Assembly (NCBI GenBank): GCA_036262095.1
Contig: DATAJQ010000238.1
Span: forward strand, 1 to 64,000
Origin: Terrimonas_A sp036262095
GTDB taxonomy: Bacteria > Bacteroidota > Bacteroidia > Chitinophagales > Chitinophagaceae
DNA: 64,000 bases
Reading direction: 5' to 3'
Shown here: positions 26,733-34,973 of the stretch, piece after piece
Layout of the letters: every line of letters starts with the position of its first letter
How positions within the stretch are numbered: the stretch's first letter is position 1
Translations under genes and position numbers: made by a program
The notes under the pieces: generated by a model
Told to the model about the DNA's origin: nothing
The model's database searches: none
The model's input: only the letters and a program-made list of their open reading frames with translations

Positions 26733-27525
26733 CCAGAACGATATACTCAAAAGACTGTCCCAACACGAGGAAAAGCCCCCTGAGTTTCTTTTTGAGAAGA
26801 TACTCGTGGAAGTCCGTCATGGACATAAGGAAAACAGTTGGCAGGATTTGAAAGATCATTCCTTTACTCCGCCCCCTGAATTATACCAGCATATCAGGCA
26901 AAAATGGATGCAGGAAAGATCACAAAAAAGGTCTCCGGTCTTTTTTATCCGGAAATACCGGGCAATTGCTGCCATTCTTCTGGCAGGCATGTTAGCTGTA
27001 GCCATTTACATGCTGCTTCCCGGAAAAAGAGCGGTTGAGCCACTTGCAGAAAAGAAACCGGCCCCTGCCGGCCAATCGATTGACAGTGCCCGGAAATCTG
27101 ATTCAGCGACTCTCAACGCAAAAGCGGATACCCTATCAAGGCAGGTCAACCGGAAAAAACGTAGCGTACCTGCCTGGCATAGTTCCGGTACCCAGCAAAT
27201 ACCTTTTGTAAATAATGATCTGCTTTCTTCATTGATGGAATGCACCAACTGCAATTTTGCAGCTTACTTTACAGAAAAGAAAAGGATCATATTGGATATT
27301 GATCAGTACTCTGCCGTAGCTATCAGCGACAAAATGCGTTTATTCATGCAAGCATTGTACACAACAAACCGGAGAGGTAAATCAACGCATAAGTCAAGAA
27401 AAACAAAAAGGATACTGGTAAGATGGCAAAAAGCAGATGCCGCTTATTTTGACAACGAATCATCCAGAACAGCATTAGATCCTCTTGACCTTACTGAATT
27501 CCTGATCAATAACAATAAAAAATAA
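26722..27525 (+). CDS. Single-pass membrane protein, probable anti-sigma factor
   Basis: Residues 1-90 are cytoplasmic and charged (ILKRLSQHEEKPPEFLFEKI). One transmembrane helix lies near residue 95-113 (AIAAILLAGMLAVAIYMLLP), and a periplasmic part of about 150 residues follows, including a pair of Cys (SLMECTNCNFAAYF). The layout and the 11-bp overlap with the ECF gene fit an anti-sigma regulator. There is no His-Cys zinc anti-sigma motif in the cytoplasmic part. The C-terminus is Lys/Arg-rich. The function is inferred from context. Confidence 0.65.
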   Translation: MPDSQNDILKRLSQHEEKPPEFLFEKILVEVRHGHKENSWQDLKDHSFTPPPELYQHIRQKWMQERSQKRSPVFFIRKYRAIAAILLAGMLAVAIYMLLPGKRAVEPLAEKKPAPAGQSIDSARKSDSATLNAKADTLSRQVNRKKRSVPAWHSSGTQQIPFVNNDLLSSLMECTNCNFAAYFTEKKRIILDIDQYSAVAISDKMRLFMQALYTTNRRGKSTHKSRKTKRILVRWQKADAAYFDNESSRTALDPLDLTEFLINNNKK

Positions 27526-27543
27526 TTCTCCTGCATTAGAGCT

Positions 27544-28215
27544 ATGCTGCAAAAGACTTTCAAAATATTATTGTTCATTTTAGTTTTACAGCTGTCCACA
27601 AACAGCAATGCACAGGGTTTTGCAGCAGGCGATACGTCCACAGAGGATATGGTAATATCCTATAACATTGAAATAAAAACCGGCTCAAAACGGACAAGCA
27701 TCGCTGAAACATATAATGGCGGCAGCAAAACGGTTTTTATTTCAAAAAACAAAACGAGAATACGCTTATTAAGCTTAATGCGCATCGAGAGCTTTTTCTT
27801 TCTTCCCGGCGCTGACTCAACCATTCATATTTATCAGGAAAAGGAATCAGCAGCCAAATCCAACCCCAGGCAGGTATCCCTATCCAACTGGCAGAGGCTG
27901 AATCTTAAATATGATAGCGCCTACTATAAACCCGTTGCCGGTGAAAGCAAAAAGATACTCGGCTACAATTGCAAAAAAGCCATTATTTACCTGAAAGACG
28001 GGCGTACCATCACCGCTTATTACACTGAAGCGATCAAACCCCTCCGCGCAATTTGCGAACCAGCTTTTGCCAGCTTGCCCGGACTGGCACTTGAATATAC
28101 CTACAACTATAAATCAGGAAGCTCCACTTACACTGCAACCTCTATAAAGAGAGAAATGATCAATCCCGATATCTTTTTGTTGAAAGGAAAACAACCTTCT
28201 CATATAAGACTATAG
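27544..28215 (+). CDS. Secreted GLPGLI-like protein
   Basis: A signal peptide (1-23, ending SNAQ) precedes a 200-residue domain with KILGYNCKKAIIYLKDGRTITAYYTEAI, then ICEPAFASLPGLALEYTYNYK. SLPGLALEY matches the position of the GLPGLILE motif that defines the GLPGLI family of secreted Bacteroidota proteins of unknown role. It follows the probable anti-sigma gene by 18 bp, so it is likely in the same operon and may be the envelope-side partner of the sigma system. Confidence 0.7.
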   Translation: MLQKTFKILLFILVLQLSTNSNAQGFAAGDTSTEDMVISYNIEIKTGSKRTSIAETYNGGSKTVFISKNKTRIRLLSLMRIESFFFLPGADSTIHIYQEKESAAKSNPRQVSLSNWQRLNLKYDSAYYKPVAGESKKILGYNCKKAIIYLKDGRTITAYYTEAIKPLRAICEPAFASLPGLALEYTYNYKSGSSTYTATSIKREMINPDIFLLKGKQPSHIRL

Positions 28216-28312
28216 TTCAGGACCTCCACGAGTGGGTTAGCTTTTGTTTTGTACCTTTATCAGGCCGGCGGCGAACGTACTGCTGGTATTTATTCAGCTT
28301 AAACCTTATTAT

Positions 28313-28693
28313 ATGTCAGCAAAATCTGCGATGGATCTTGTAAAGGAAGCCAAGCAAAAAATTGAAAACCTCACACCTTCCCAGGTAAAGGAAGAAATAA
28401 ACAGTGGTCAAGCACAGCTTATTGATATCCGCGAAGCAGAAGAGTTAACTGCTACAGGCAAAATCCCAGGCTCCACTCATGCCCCCCGCGGCATGCTGGA
28501 ATTCTATGCCGATGCATCACTCCCCTACCATAAGCCCGAATTCGATAAAAACAAAAGGATCATCCTTCATTGCGCATCCGGCGGCAGATCTGCATTGGCT
28601 GCTAAAACACTTATGGATATGGGTTATGAAAACGTTGCTCACCTGGATGGTGGAATCAAGGCCTGGAAAGAAGCCGGAATGCCGGTTGAATGA
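28313..28693 (+). CDS. Rhodanese-like sulfurtransferase domain protein
   Basis: A single rhodanese domain of 126 residues: LIDIREAEELTATGKIPGSTHAPRG, then the active-site loop LHCASGGRSALAA with Cys near residue 86, and HLDGGIKAWKEAGMPVE at the end. I chose ATG 28313; the upstream in-frame ATG at 28244 adds an unrelated hydrophobic stretch. Its stop overlaps the methyltransferase start (ATGA). Confidence 0.92.
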   Translation: MSAKSAMDLVKEAKQKIENLTPSQVKEEINSGQAQLIDIREAEELTATGKIPGSTHAPRGMLEFYADASLPYHKPEFDKNKRIILHCASGGRSALAAKTLMDMGYENVAHLDGGIKAWKEAGMPVE

Positions 28694-29289
28694 TCATGGA
28701 AACTAAAGCCGGACAACAATACTGGGATCAGTTATATCAAAACAAAGAAACACGCTGGGATATTGGTTACCCTTCACCCCCGCTGAAGGAGTATATTGAC
28801 CAGCTTGAAAACAAACAGCAATCCATTCTTATACCCGGCTGCGGCAACAGCTACGAAGCCGGGTATATACTGGCCAGAGGCTTCACAGACCTTACACTTA
28901 TTGATATCTCACCATCGCTGACTTCCTCTCTCGAAGAGAAATTCAAACACTACCTGGACAAACAATTACAAATCATTACCGGCGATTTTTTTGAACTGAA
29001 AGGAAAATATGATCTCATACTGGAGCAAACATTTTTCTGTGCCCTGCCGCCTTCAAACAGGTATGCATATATGCAACAAATGCATAAGCTGCTAAAGCCG
29101 GGCGGCAAGCTGGTTGGAGTACTGTTCAACCGGTTGTTTGAAGAGGCCGGCCCGCCATTCGGTGGAACGGTTGAAGAATACAAGGAGCTTTTCCAGGAAA
29201 AGTTTTTGATTGAGACAATGGAGCTTTGTTATAATTCTATTGAAAAAAGAATGGGGACTGAGGTGTTTATCAAGTTGATACGCAAATAA
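28690..29289 (+). CDS. SAM-dependent methyltransferase, TPMT family
   Basis: This 199-residue class I methyltransferase starts with YWDQLYQNKETRWDIGYPSPPL, the TPMT-type N-terminus. The SAM-binding loop is ILIPGCGNSYEAGYLARGF-like (near 47-65), then LTLIDISPS and an EQTFFCALPP segment in place of motif IV. The family methylates thiols, halides or thiopurines, and the substrate is undetermined. The 4-bp overlap with the rhodanese gene suggests a sulfur-related pair. A second start (METKAG) lies two codons in. Confidence 0.88.
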   Translation: MIMETKAGQQYWDQLYQNKETRWDIGYPSPPLKEYIDQLENKQQSILIPGCGNSYEAGYILARGFTDLTLIDISPSLTSSLEEKFKHYLDKQLQIITGDFFELKGKYDLILEQTFFCALPPSNRYAYMQQMHKLLKPGGKLVGVLFNRLFEEAGPPFGGTVEEYKELFQEKFLIETMELCYNSIEKRMGTEVFIKLIRK

Positions 29290-29310
29290 AACCGGATCTC
29301 CGGTAAGAAA

Positions 29311-30000
29311 TTACCAAACCAACTTATACCCTACCCCTCTTATATTAATGATCTGCACACCTGCATCTTCCCGCAGATGTTTCCTCAATTTGGTAATAAA
29401 CACATCAAGTGTTCTTGAATTAAAAAAATTATCATCACCCCAGATCGCTTCCAGTATCTTCTTCTTACTGTTAAGTTCCTGCCGGTTCTCATACAATAAC
29501 CACAACAGTTCAGCTTCGCGGGCAGTGAGTGTTTGCCGGCGAAGGTTGAATACCAACTCCTGCTTTACAGGGTCAAATTGATAAAGCCCGATACTGACCG
29601 GACCTCTTTGTTCCTGCTTTTTCAATAAGCGCCCATCGCTCAGCAGTACTTTGATCCGTATTACCAGCTCCTGCATGGCAAAGGGTTTCCGGAGGTAATC
29701 ATTACCACCGCTTTCAAAACCATCCACCACATCCTGGGGCATGGTTTTGCTGGTCAGAAAAAGTATGGGCACCAGTGAATCAGACTTCCTGATCTCACGT
29801 GCCAATTCAAATCCATTGATACCGGGCATCATCACATCCAGGACAATGATAGAAAAAGCCTGTTTCTTTAATGCAGCCAGTGCATCGTCACCTGAAAACA
29901 CATGCGTTACGGAAAAGCCAGCCGACTCAAGATTCTCTGCAATAATAGAACCCAGCGACTGCTCATCTTCTGACAGCAATATGGAATAACCGTTCTTCAA
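29311..30000 (-). CDS. OmpR-family response regulator
   Basis: Receiver 1-120: acidic residues in LLSEDEQSLG, phospho-Asp in IIVLDVMMPGINGFEL near 53, Thr/Lys in FLTSKTMPQD and YLRKPFAMQEL. The winged-helix domain covers 130-229 (LTAREAELLWLLYENRQELNSKK, FNSRTLDVFITKLRKHL). Its start overlaps the kinase stop by 4 bp, so it pairs with the histidine kinase at 29997. Confidence 0.95.
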   Translation of the reverse strand: MKNGYSILLSEDEQSLGSIIAENLESAGFSVTHVFSGDDALAALKKQAFSIIVLDVMMPGINGFELAREIRKSDSLVPILFLTSKTMPQDVVDGFESGGNDYLRKPFAMQELVIRIKVLLSDGRLLKKQEQRGPVSIGLYQFDPVKQELVFNLRRQTLTAREAELLWLLYENRQELNSKKKILEAIWGDDNFFNSRTLDVFITKLRKHLREDAGVQIINIRGVGYKLVW

Positions 30001-31478
30001 TCTTTTATGGGTAGTTGGATCAGAAAACTCAAGCCGTTATTGTTGACCGCTTCAATTCGTCCACCATGTGCCGAGATGATCCGGGCTACATAATATAGTC
30101 CAAGCCCAAATCCTTTGACACCGGCATTTTGAGAAGAAGCCCGGTAAAACTTGTTAAAAATAAATGGCAAATGGGCATTGTCTATTCCAGGGCCATTATC
30201 GCTTATTTCGATCAACAGCTTATCTGTTGTTGATCTGGCTTTGACATGCATTACAATACTATTCCCCCCATATTTTATCGAGTTTTCAATAATATTCTGG
30301 AACATGCTCATCAGCTTTTCCCTGTCGCCATATATCTTCAACAACGGTTCTATTTCAAGTTGCCAGGAAAAAGAAGCCTGAACTGTAAAAGACGAAAGCA
30401 AGCCTTCCAGGAACTCCTTTAAATAAAAATTTTCCTTTTTCAGTTTTCCATTGAGGTTTTCTGTCACTGACAGCGATAATACTTTAGATACCATTTCATC
30501 CAACTTCCTTAGTTCCTTCCTGGAAGTATTCAGATAGCGTTGAGTTCTCTGCTTATCTTCCAAAGCGTCGTAATACTGAAGGCCGTCAACAGCGGCTGCT
30601 ACAGTTGCAATCGGCGTCTTCAATTCATGTGTCATATTACTGATAAAATCGTTCTTGAGCTCATCCAGTTGCTTTTGCCTGATGATCGTCCTGTACATGC
30701 GAAAAAGGCAAAACAGGGTAAGCCCCAATAAGATCACGGATGAAAGAATGGCCAGCCACATCCGCTTCAGCAATACAAAACCGGGGGATTCGACCAGGGC
30801 AACGGCTTTATATTTCTTGTCATAATCATTCAGCGTAAGATAATTGACCGGCAATTCGATGCTGCGTACGGCACTGAATTCTTCTCCTGCTGGTTCCTTT
30901 TGCATTGTAGTATCCCGGTAACGGATCCTGAAACCAGTAGTGATATCATTCTTCCTAAGTTCATCTGCAAACAATTTACTCACCAGTCCTGTATCTATAT
31001 TCATTTCAGCATGCTTTTTTGTCCAGACCTTGCCGAATCGCTGAGTATAAAAAAAGATCACATCATTGAGCACATTCCTCCTGACATTATCCGATATATA
31101 CCTCTCAATGATCTGTTCTTTCTGCCCGGGAAGAAGCTTCTCTCCAACCGGTATTGTTTTGCTTGACCAGGAAGAATAGTCGGAAGGATTTTCCGGATCA
31201 TACATGGTGATCATCCACATCTTCTCTTTCTCATTGTACTTTGTGCCAATGCCAATAAAATTAGTGTCTGAAAGAAACTCCTCCAGGTAGGCAGACAGCG
31301 TATCTTTCCGTTTATTCCATTCTTTTTCAATAGCCTGTTGAAATGAATAATCCACCTGCCTTTTCAGGATATCTTTCCCTCCTTTCCATTCCTCACTTAT
31401 CCAATAGGCCTGTAAACACAGCAGTCCAACAGATGCTATAACAGAAAGAGTAAATAATTGCTTTAGCCGGTGCTTCAT
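29997..31478 (-). CDS. Membrane sensor histidine kinase (HisKA type)
   Basis: A first transmembrane helix (residues 8-27) is followed by about 210 extracytoplasmic residues and a second helix near 245-265 (MWLAILSSVILLGLTLFCLF). The HisKA H-box has MTHELKTPIATVAAAVDGL near 290, and the HATPase has NIIENSIKYGG, DNGPGID and GFGLGLYYVARIISAHGG. I chose ATG 31478, which opens the first membrane helix; a 20-residue upstream extension is unlikely. A TACATTTG box ends six bases before this ATG. Partner: response regulator at 29311. Confidence 0.93.
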   Translation of the reverse strand: MKHRLKQLFTLSVIASVGLLCLQAYWISEEWKGGKDILKRQVDYSFQQAIEKEWNKRKDTLSAYLEEFLSDTNFIGIGTKYNEKEKMWMITMYDPENPSDYSSWSSKTIPVGEKLLPGQKEQIIERYISDNVRRNVLNDVIFFYTQRFGKVWTKKHAEMNIDTGLVSKLFADELRKNDITTGFRIRYRDTTMQKEPAGEEFSAVRSIELPVNYLTLNDYDKKYKAVALVESPGFVLLKRMWLAILSSVILLGLTLFCLFRMYRTIIRQKQLDELKNDFISNMTHELKTPIATVAAAVDGLQYYDALEDKQRTQRYLNTSRKELRKLDEMVSKVLSLSVTENLNGKLKKENFYLKEFLEGLLSSFTVQASFSWQLEIEPLLKIYGDREKLMSMFQNIIENSIKYGGNSIVMHVKARSTTDKLLIEISDNGPGIDNAHLPFIFNKFYRASSQNAGVKGFGLGLYYVARIISAHGGRIEAVNNNGLSFLIQLPIKD

Positions 31479-31484
31479 ACCAGG

Positions 31485-31492
31485 CAAATGTA
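31485..31492 (-). promoter_or_regulatory. -7 promoter box abutting kinase start
   Basis: On the minus strand this is TACATTTG, a full TAnnTTTG match ending 6 bp before the kinase ATG. Transcription would begin at or within two or three bases of the start codon, so a leaderless mRNA is implied. Confidence 0.5.
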
Positions 31493-31705
31493 TCGGGTTT
31501 GTACGGGACGGGGAAAACCAATTAACAAACATTAACAATGATTCGTAACCGGTTAACCGGGTTTGGCCGAAAGCAGATTTATGTTTGTTCAGATAATTTT
31601 TATCGCATGAAATAACTCTTAAAATTTTCAGGTCCCATGCTCAAAATGCACTGATAATTTTTAGATGAACCCATGCCACCATTTTGAAGAATTAAAAATA
31701 TAAGC

Positions 31706-32902
31706 ATGAAAAAGATACTCGTCTCCCTGTTAGTTATCCTTTTTAGCGCAGACTGTTTTTCACAGGCGCTCTCTCCCGGTGATCAAATGCCGGACATTGT
31801 TCTACCCGTTCCTTTGGCCGGGGGATCTTCTAAACCGGTAAAAAATTTCCAGGGAAAACTATTGATCATTGATTTCTGGGCCACCTGGTGCAGCCCCTGT
31901 ATCAGTTCAATGAAAGAGCTTGAGCAGTACAAATCCGCACTTGGAGACAGACTGGAAGTAGTAGCCATTTCTGAAGAACCGGCAGAACGACTGGTTAAGT
32001 TCAATAAAGCCAGGCCCAGTACACTCACGCTGGCAAGCGATACAGCGGGCACACTTAAAGCTTATTTTCCCCACAGAACCATTCCGCATACTGTATTAAT
32101 AGGACCGGAAGGAAAAGTGTATGCTATCACCAATGCAAATAATATCTCCCTGGATATCTTAAAATTGGCTTTGCAGGGCGTCGCTGTCAACCTTCCATTC
32201 AAAAAAGACCGGGTTGACTTTGACATCGATGAATACCTGAAAGCAGACTCCACCAAACCTGAATACTTCAGCCTGCTGCCATCAGTTGAAGGGGCTGGCT
32301 CCATGTCAAAGAAGTATAATACCGGCACTTTTAAAAACAGGAGATTAAGCATTATTAACATGACGCTCGATGGTCTTTTCCGCCTTGCTTATGGAAAAAC
32401 ATTCCACCTCGTGATCAACGAATATGATACCGTGAAGCGCAGCTTTGCCGATATGGAGAAATTTTCCCTTGATGCATGGATCGAGCAACCTGATAAAGCA
32501 AAACTCATGCTGTTCATTCAACAACAGCTCAAGAAGCATTTTGTGGATGTGGAATCGGTACTAGAAAAACGCAAACAAACCGTTCTTCTTATCAAAGCAA
32601 ATAAGGATGCGATCAGCCTCCTGAAACCTTCATCCGAAAAGAACGACAACTTCAACGCAGGCGGCGGCCATTTTGAAGGGAACGGGGTAAAACTGGATGC
32701 TTTGGCAGAATACATGGAAGGATTCGGATTGTTTCCAGGAAAAGTGATCAACGAAACGGGACTGGATGGCCGTTATGATATCTTTTTCCAATGGCAACCG
32801 GAGAAAAAGGATTCCTTAAAAGAAGCATTTGCCGCCCTGGGATTGTATTGGGAAAAGGCAGAAAGAGAAGTGGAAGTGCTGGTGATAAAAAAGAAGGGCT
32901 AA
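31706..32902 (+). CDS. TlpA-type thioredoxin fused to a DUF3738/TIGR03435-like domain
   Basis: A signal peptide (1-18) is followed by a TlpA/ResA thioredoxin domain (25-155) with the redox motif WATWCSPCIS (Cys-Ser-Pro-Cys) near 52-61 and the cis-Pro segment RTIPHTVLIGPEGKV. The C-terminal half (185-398) carries MTLDGLFRLAYG and VINETGLDGRYDIFFQW near 350, like the DUF3738 family first noted in soil acidobacteria. This pairing suggests a secreted protein-thiol redox enzyme with an extra module of unknown use. Its last four bases overlap the convergent hydrolase gene. Confidence 0.85.
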   Translation: MKKILVSLLVILFSADCFSQALSPGDQMPDIVLPVPLAGGSSKPVKNFQGKLLIIDFWATWCSPCISSMKELEQYKSALGDRLEVVAISEEPAERLVKFNKARPSTLTLASDTAGTLKAYFPHRTIPHTVLIGPEGKVYAITNANNISLDILKLALQGVAVNLPFKKDRVDFDIDEYLKADSTKPEYFSLLPSVEGAGSMSKKYNTGTFKNRRLSIINMTLDGLFRLAYGKTFHLVINEYDTVKRSFADMEKFSLDAWIEQPDKAKLMLFIQQQLKKHFVDVESVLEKRKQTVLLIKANKDAISLLKPSSEKNDNFNAGGGHFEGNGVKLDALAEYMEGFGLFPGKVINETGLDGRYDIFFQWQPEKKDSLKEAFAALGLYWEKAEREVEVLVIKKKG

Positions 32903-33771
32903 GATTGCCGGCTATTTAAAAAATGATCAATAAGGATCAACACCTCATCAAAATTTGTTTCCAGTACCATGTGGCTGGCATCAATTATATGAACTTGAGC
33001 ATCCGGTAAATCTCTTTTGTAGCAATGAGCTTCTTTCACATCAAAGAATGTATCATACCTCCCCCATATAATCAATGCGGGAGGTTGATGCGTTCTGAAA
33101 TAATGCTGAAAAGCGGGAAACATTTCAATATTAGTTTTATAATCACAGTTCAACTCAAATTGCATATCAATATTACCCGGCCTCTTCATCAGTTCCCAAT
33201 CCAGCATCCATAATTCAGGGCTGATATTAGGCAGCAGTTCTTCGGGCACGCCTGCAGAATATTGCATTCTTGTACCTTCTTCGCTTAAAAATGCGGCAAC
33301 ATTTTTCTTTTTTTCCTCAGTAGGGTTTTGCCAGTAATCTTTTGTTTCATCCCATTGCTGTCCGATACCTTCATCGTAGGCATTCCCGTTTTGAATAATG
33401 ATCCGTTCTATCCTGCCGGGATGATTTATGCAAAGTCTCAAACCAATGGGACAGCCATAATCGTGAAGGTAAATAGTAAAGGACTCAAGATCTATAACCT
33501 CTGTAAACCTGCTGATACATGCTGATATATTCTCAAAGGTATACTTGAAAGTATTGCTGCCGGGGAAAGCGCTGAAACCAAAACCCGGGTAATCCGGTGC
33601 CACAAGGTGAAACCTGCCTGAAAGTGCGATCATTAGGTTTTTGAACATTACAGATGAAGACGGAAATCCATGCAACAGCAGCAGGGATGGATTAGCTTTG
33701 CTACCAGCCTCCCGGTAAAAAATATCAATCCCATCAACATTTACATGCCTGTTGAAGATCTGCCTCAGCAT
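32899..33771 (-). CDS. Alpha/beta-hydrolase, haloalkane dehalogenase / epoxide hydrolase type
   Basis: This 290-residue alpha/beta hydrolase has the oxyanion motif HGFPSS near 33-38 and an Asp nucleophile in YLHDYGCPIGL near 109 (Asp, not Ser, as in epoxide hydrolases and haloalkane dehalogenases). The catalytic acid region IWGRYDTFFDV is near 240 and the His in DASHMVLET near 268. The substrate is unknown. It is 10 bp from the acetate kinase stop and transcribed in the same direction, so it may be the last gene of the phosphoketolase operon. Confidence 0.85.
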   Translation of the reverse strand: MLRQIFNRHVNVDGIDIFYREAGSKANPSLLLLHGFPSSSVMFKNLMIALSGRFHLVAPDYPGFGFSAFPGSNTFKYTFENISACISRFTEVIDLESFTIYLHDYGCPIGLRLCINHPGRIERIIIQNGNAYDEGIGQQWDETKDYWQNPTEEKKKNVAAFLSEEGTRMQYSAGVPEELLPNISPELWMLDWELMKRPGNIDMQFELNCDYKTNIEMFPAFQHYFRTHQPPALIIWGRYDTFFDVKEAHCYKRDLPDAQVHIIDASHMVLETNFDEVLILIDHFLNSRQS

Positions 33772-33780
33772 ATTTTTATT

Positions 33781-34959
33781 TTAATTCAAAGGAATGCTCT
33801 GCCTTGCAATTTCCAGTTCCTCGTTTGTAGGAATAACCAGTATTTTAACTTTAGCATTTTTGGTATTGATCTCTGTAGCATTCATTTTATTTTTTTTCTT
33901 ATCAAGATCAATAGCTAAGAATTCCATGCCACTGCAAACCATTTCCCTGATCTGTCCATCATTCTCCCCCACACCAGCAGTAAAGATCAAAGCGTCCAGG
34001 CCATTTAATACAGCAGCATAGGCGCCGATATATTTTTTTATCCTGTAAGCATACAGTTCACAGGCAAAGCGGGCATCTTTATCTCCATTTGCTGCAGCTT
34101 TATGAACCTCACGCATATCGCCATGTCCTGTAAGCCCCAAAAGCCCCGATTGCTTATTGAGCAAAGTGTTTACATAATCTGCATTCAGCCCGCATTGCGT
34201 TTGCAGGTGCAATACCACTGAAGCATCGATATCTCCAACCCTGGAGCCCATTACCAATCCGCTCAGGGGGCTGAATCCCATGCTGATGTCCATTGATCTG
34301 CCTTCCTGCACGGCAGCAATGCTGCAGCCGTTACCCAGATGTATACTGATCAGTTTTGCATCCGGCTTATTAAGATATTCACTGGCTTTCCGGGTTACAT
34401 ATTTATGACTGATACCATGAAATCCATAAACCCGGATCTTATCATTTTTGTAATAAGTTAGTGGAAGGGCGTATAGAGCAGCAACCTGTGGAAGCTGATG
34501 ATGAAAAGCCGTGTCGAAAACAGCTACCTGTTTTGCCGAAGGAAAGAAAGCTTCTGTCACTTCTATACACCGTAAATTGACAGGATTATGAAGCGGTGCA
34601 AATGAAAACAATTGCCTGATCTTTTCTTTTGTCTCCTTAGTGATTTCAACCGCTGTTGAAAAATATTCTCCTCCATGCACCACCCGGTGTCCTATTATTT
34701 TTATTTCCAACGGATCCCTAATAATGCCATGGCCGGAATTGCAAAGCAACAGTACCACCTGCCTCACAGCCTCTGCATGATCAGCCACCGGCACATTCAA
34801 TTCATTTACTTCAGGATCATCTCCAATAGTAAAATGGATATATGATCTCTCATCGCCGATCCTTTCAGCTACCCCTGAGCAAAGCTGGGTTTCCTCAGGC
34901 ATCCTGTAAAGCCTGAATTTCACGGAGCTGCTACCGGCATTAATCACCAGAATTTTCAT
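33781..34959 (-). CDS. ackA: Acetate kinase
   Basis: This enzyme makes ATP and acetate from acetyl-phosphate. It shows MKILVINAGSSSVKFRLY at the N-terminus (the ASKHA phosphate motif), HRVVHGG near 80, VFDTAFH near 140, YGFHGISHKYV near 170, LGNGCSIAAV near 205 and FTAGVGEND near 322. ATG 34959 gives the standard 392-residue start; an upstream ATG adds 11 residues. It begins 14 bp after the phosphoketolase stop, so the two act in sequence: phosphoketolase releases acetyl-phosphate and AckA takes it. Confidence 0.97.
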   Translation of the reverse strand: MKILVINAGSSSVKFRLYRMPEETQLCSGVAERIGDERSYIHFTIGDDPEVNELNVPVADHAEAVRQVVLLLCNSGHGIIRDPLEIKIIGHRVVHGGEYFSTAVEITKETKEKIRQLFSFAPLHNPVNLRCIEVTEAFFPSAKQVAVFDTAFHHQLPQVAALYALPLTYYKNDKIRVYGFHGISHKYVTRKASEYLNKPDAKLISIHLGNGCSIAAVQEGRSMDISMGFSPLSGLVMGSRVGDIDASVVLHLQTQCGLNADYVNTLLNKQSGLLGLTGHGDMREVHKAAANGDKDARFACELYAYRIKKYIGAYAAVLNGLDALIFTAGVGENDGQIREMVCSGMEFLAIDLDKKKNKMNATEINTKNAKVKILVIPTNEELEIARQSIPLN

Positions 34960-34973
34960 ACTATTCTTGTTGG

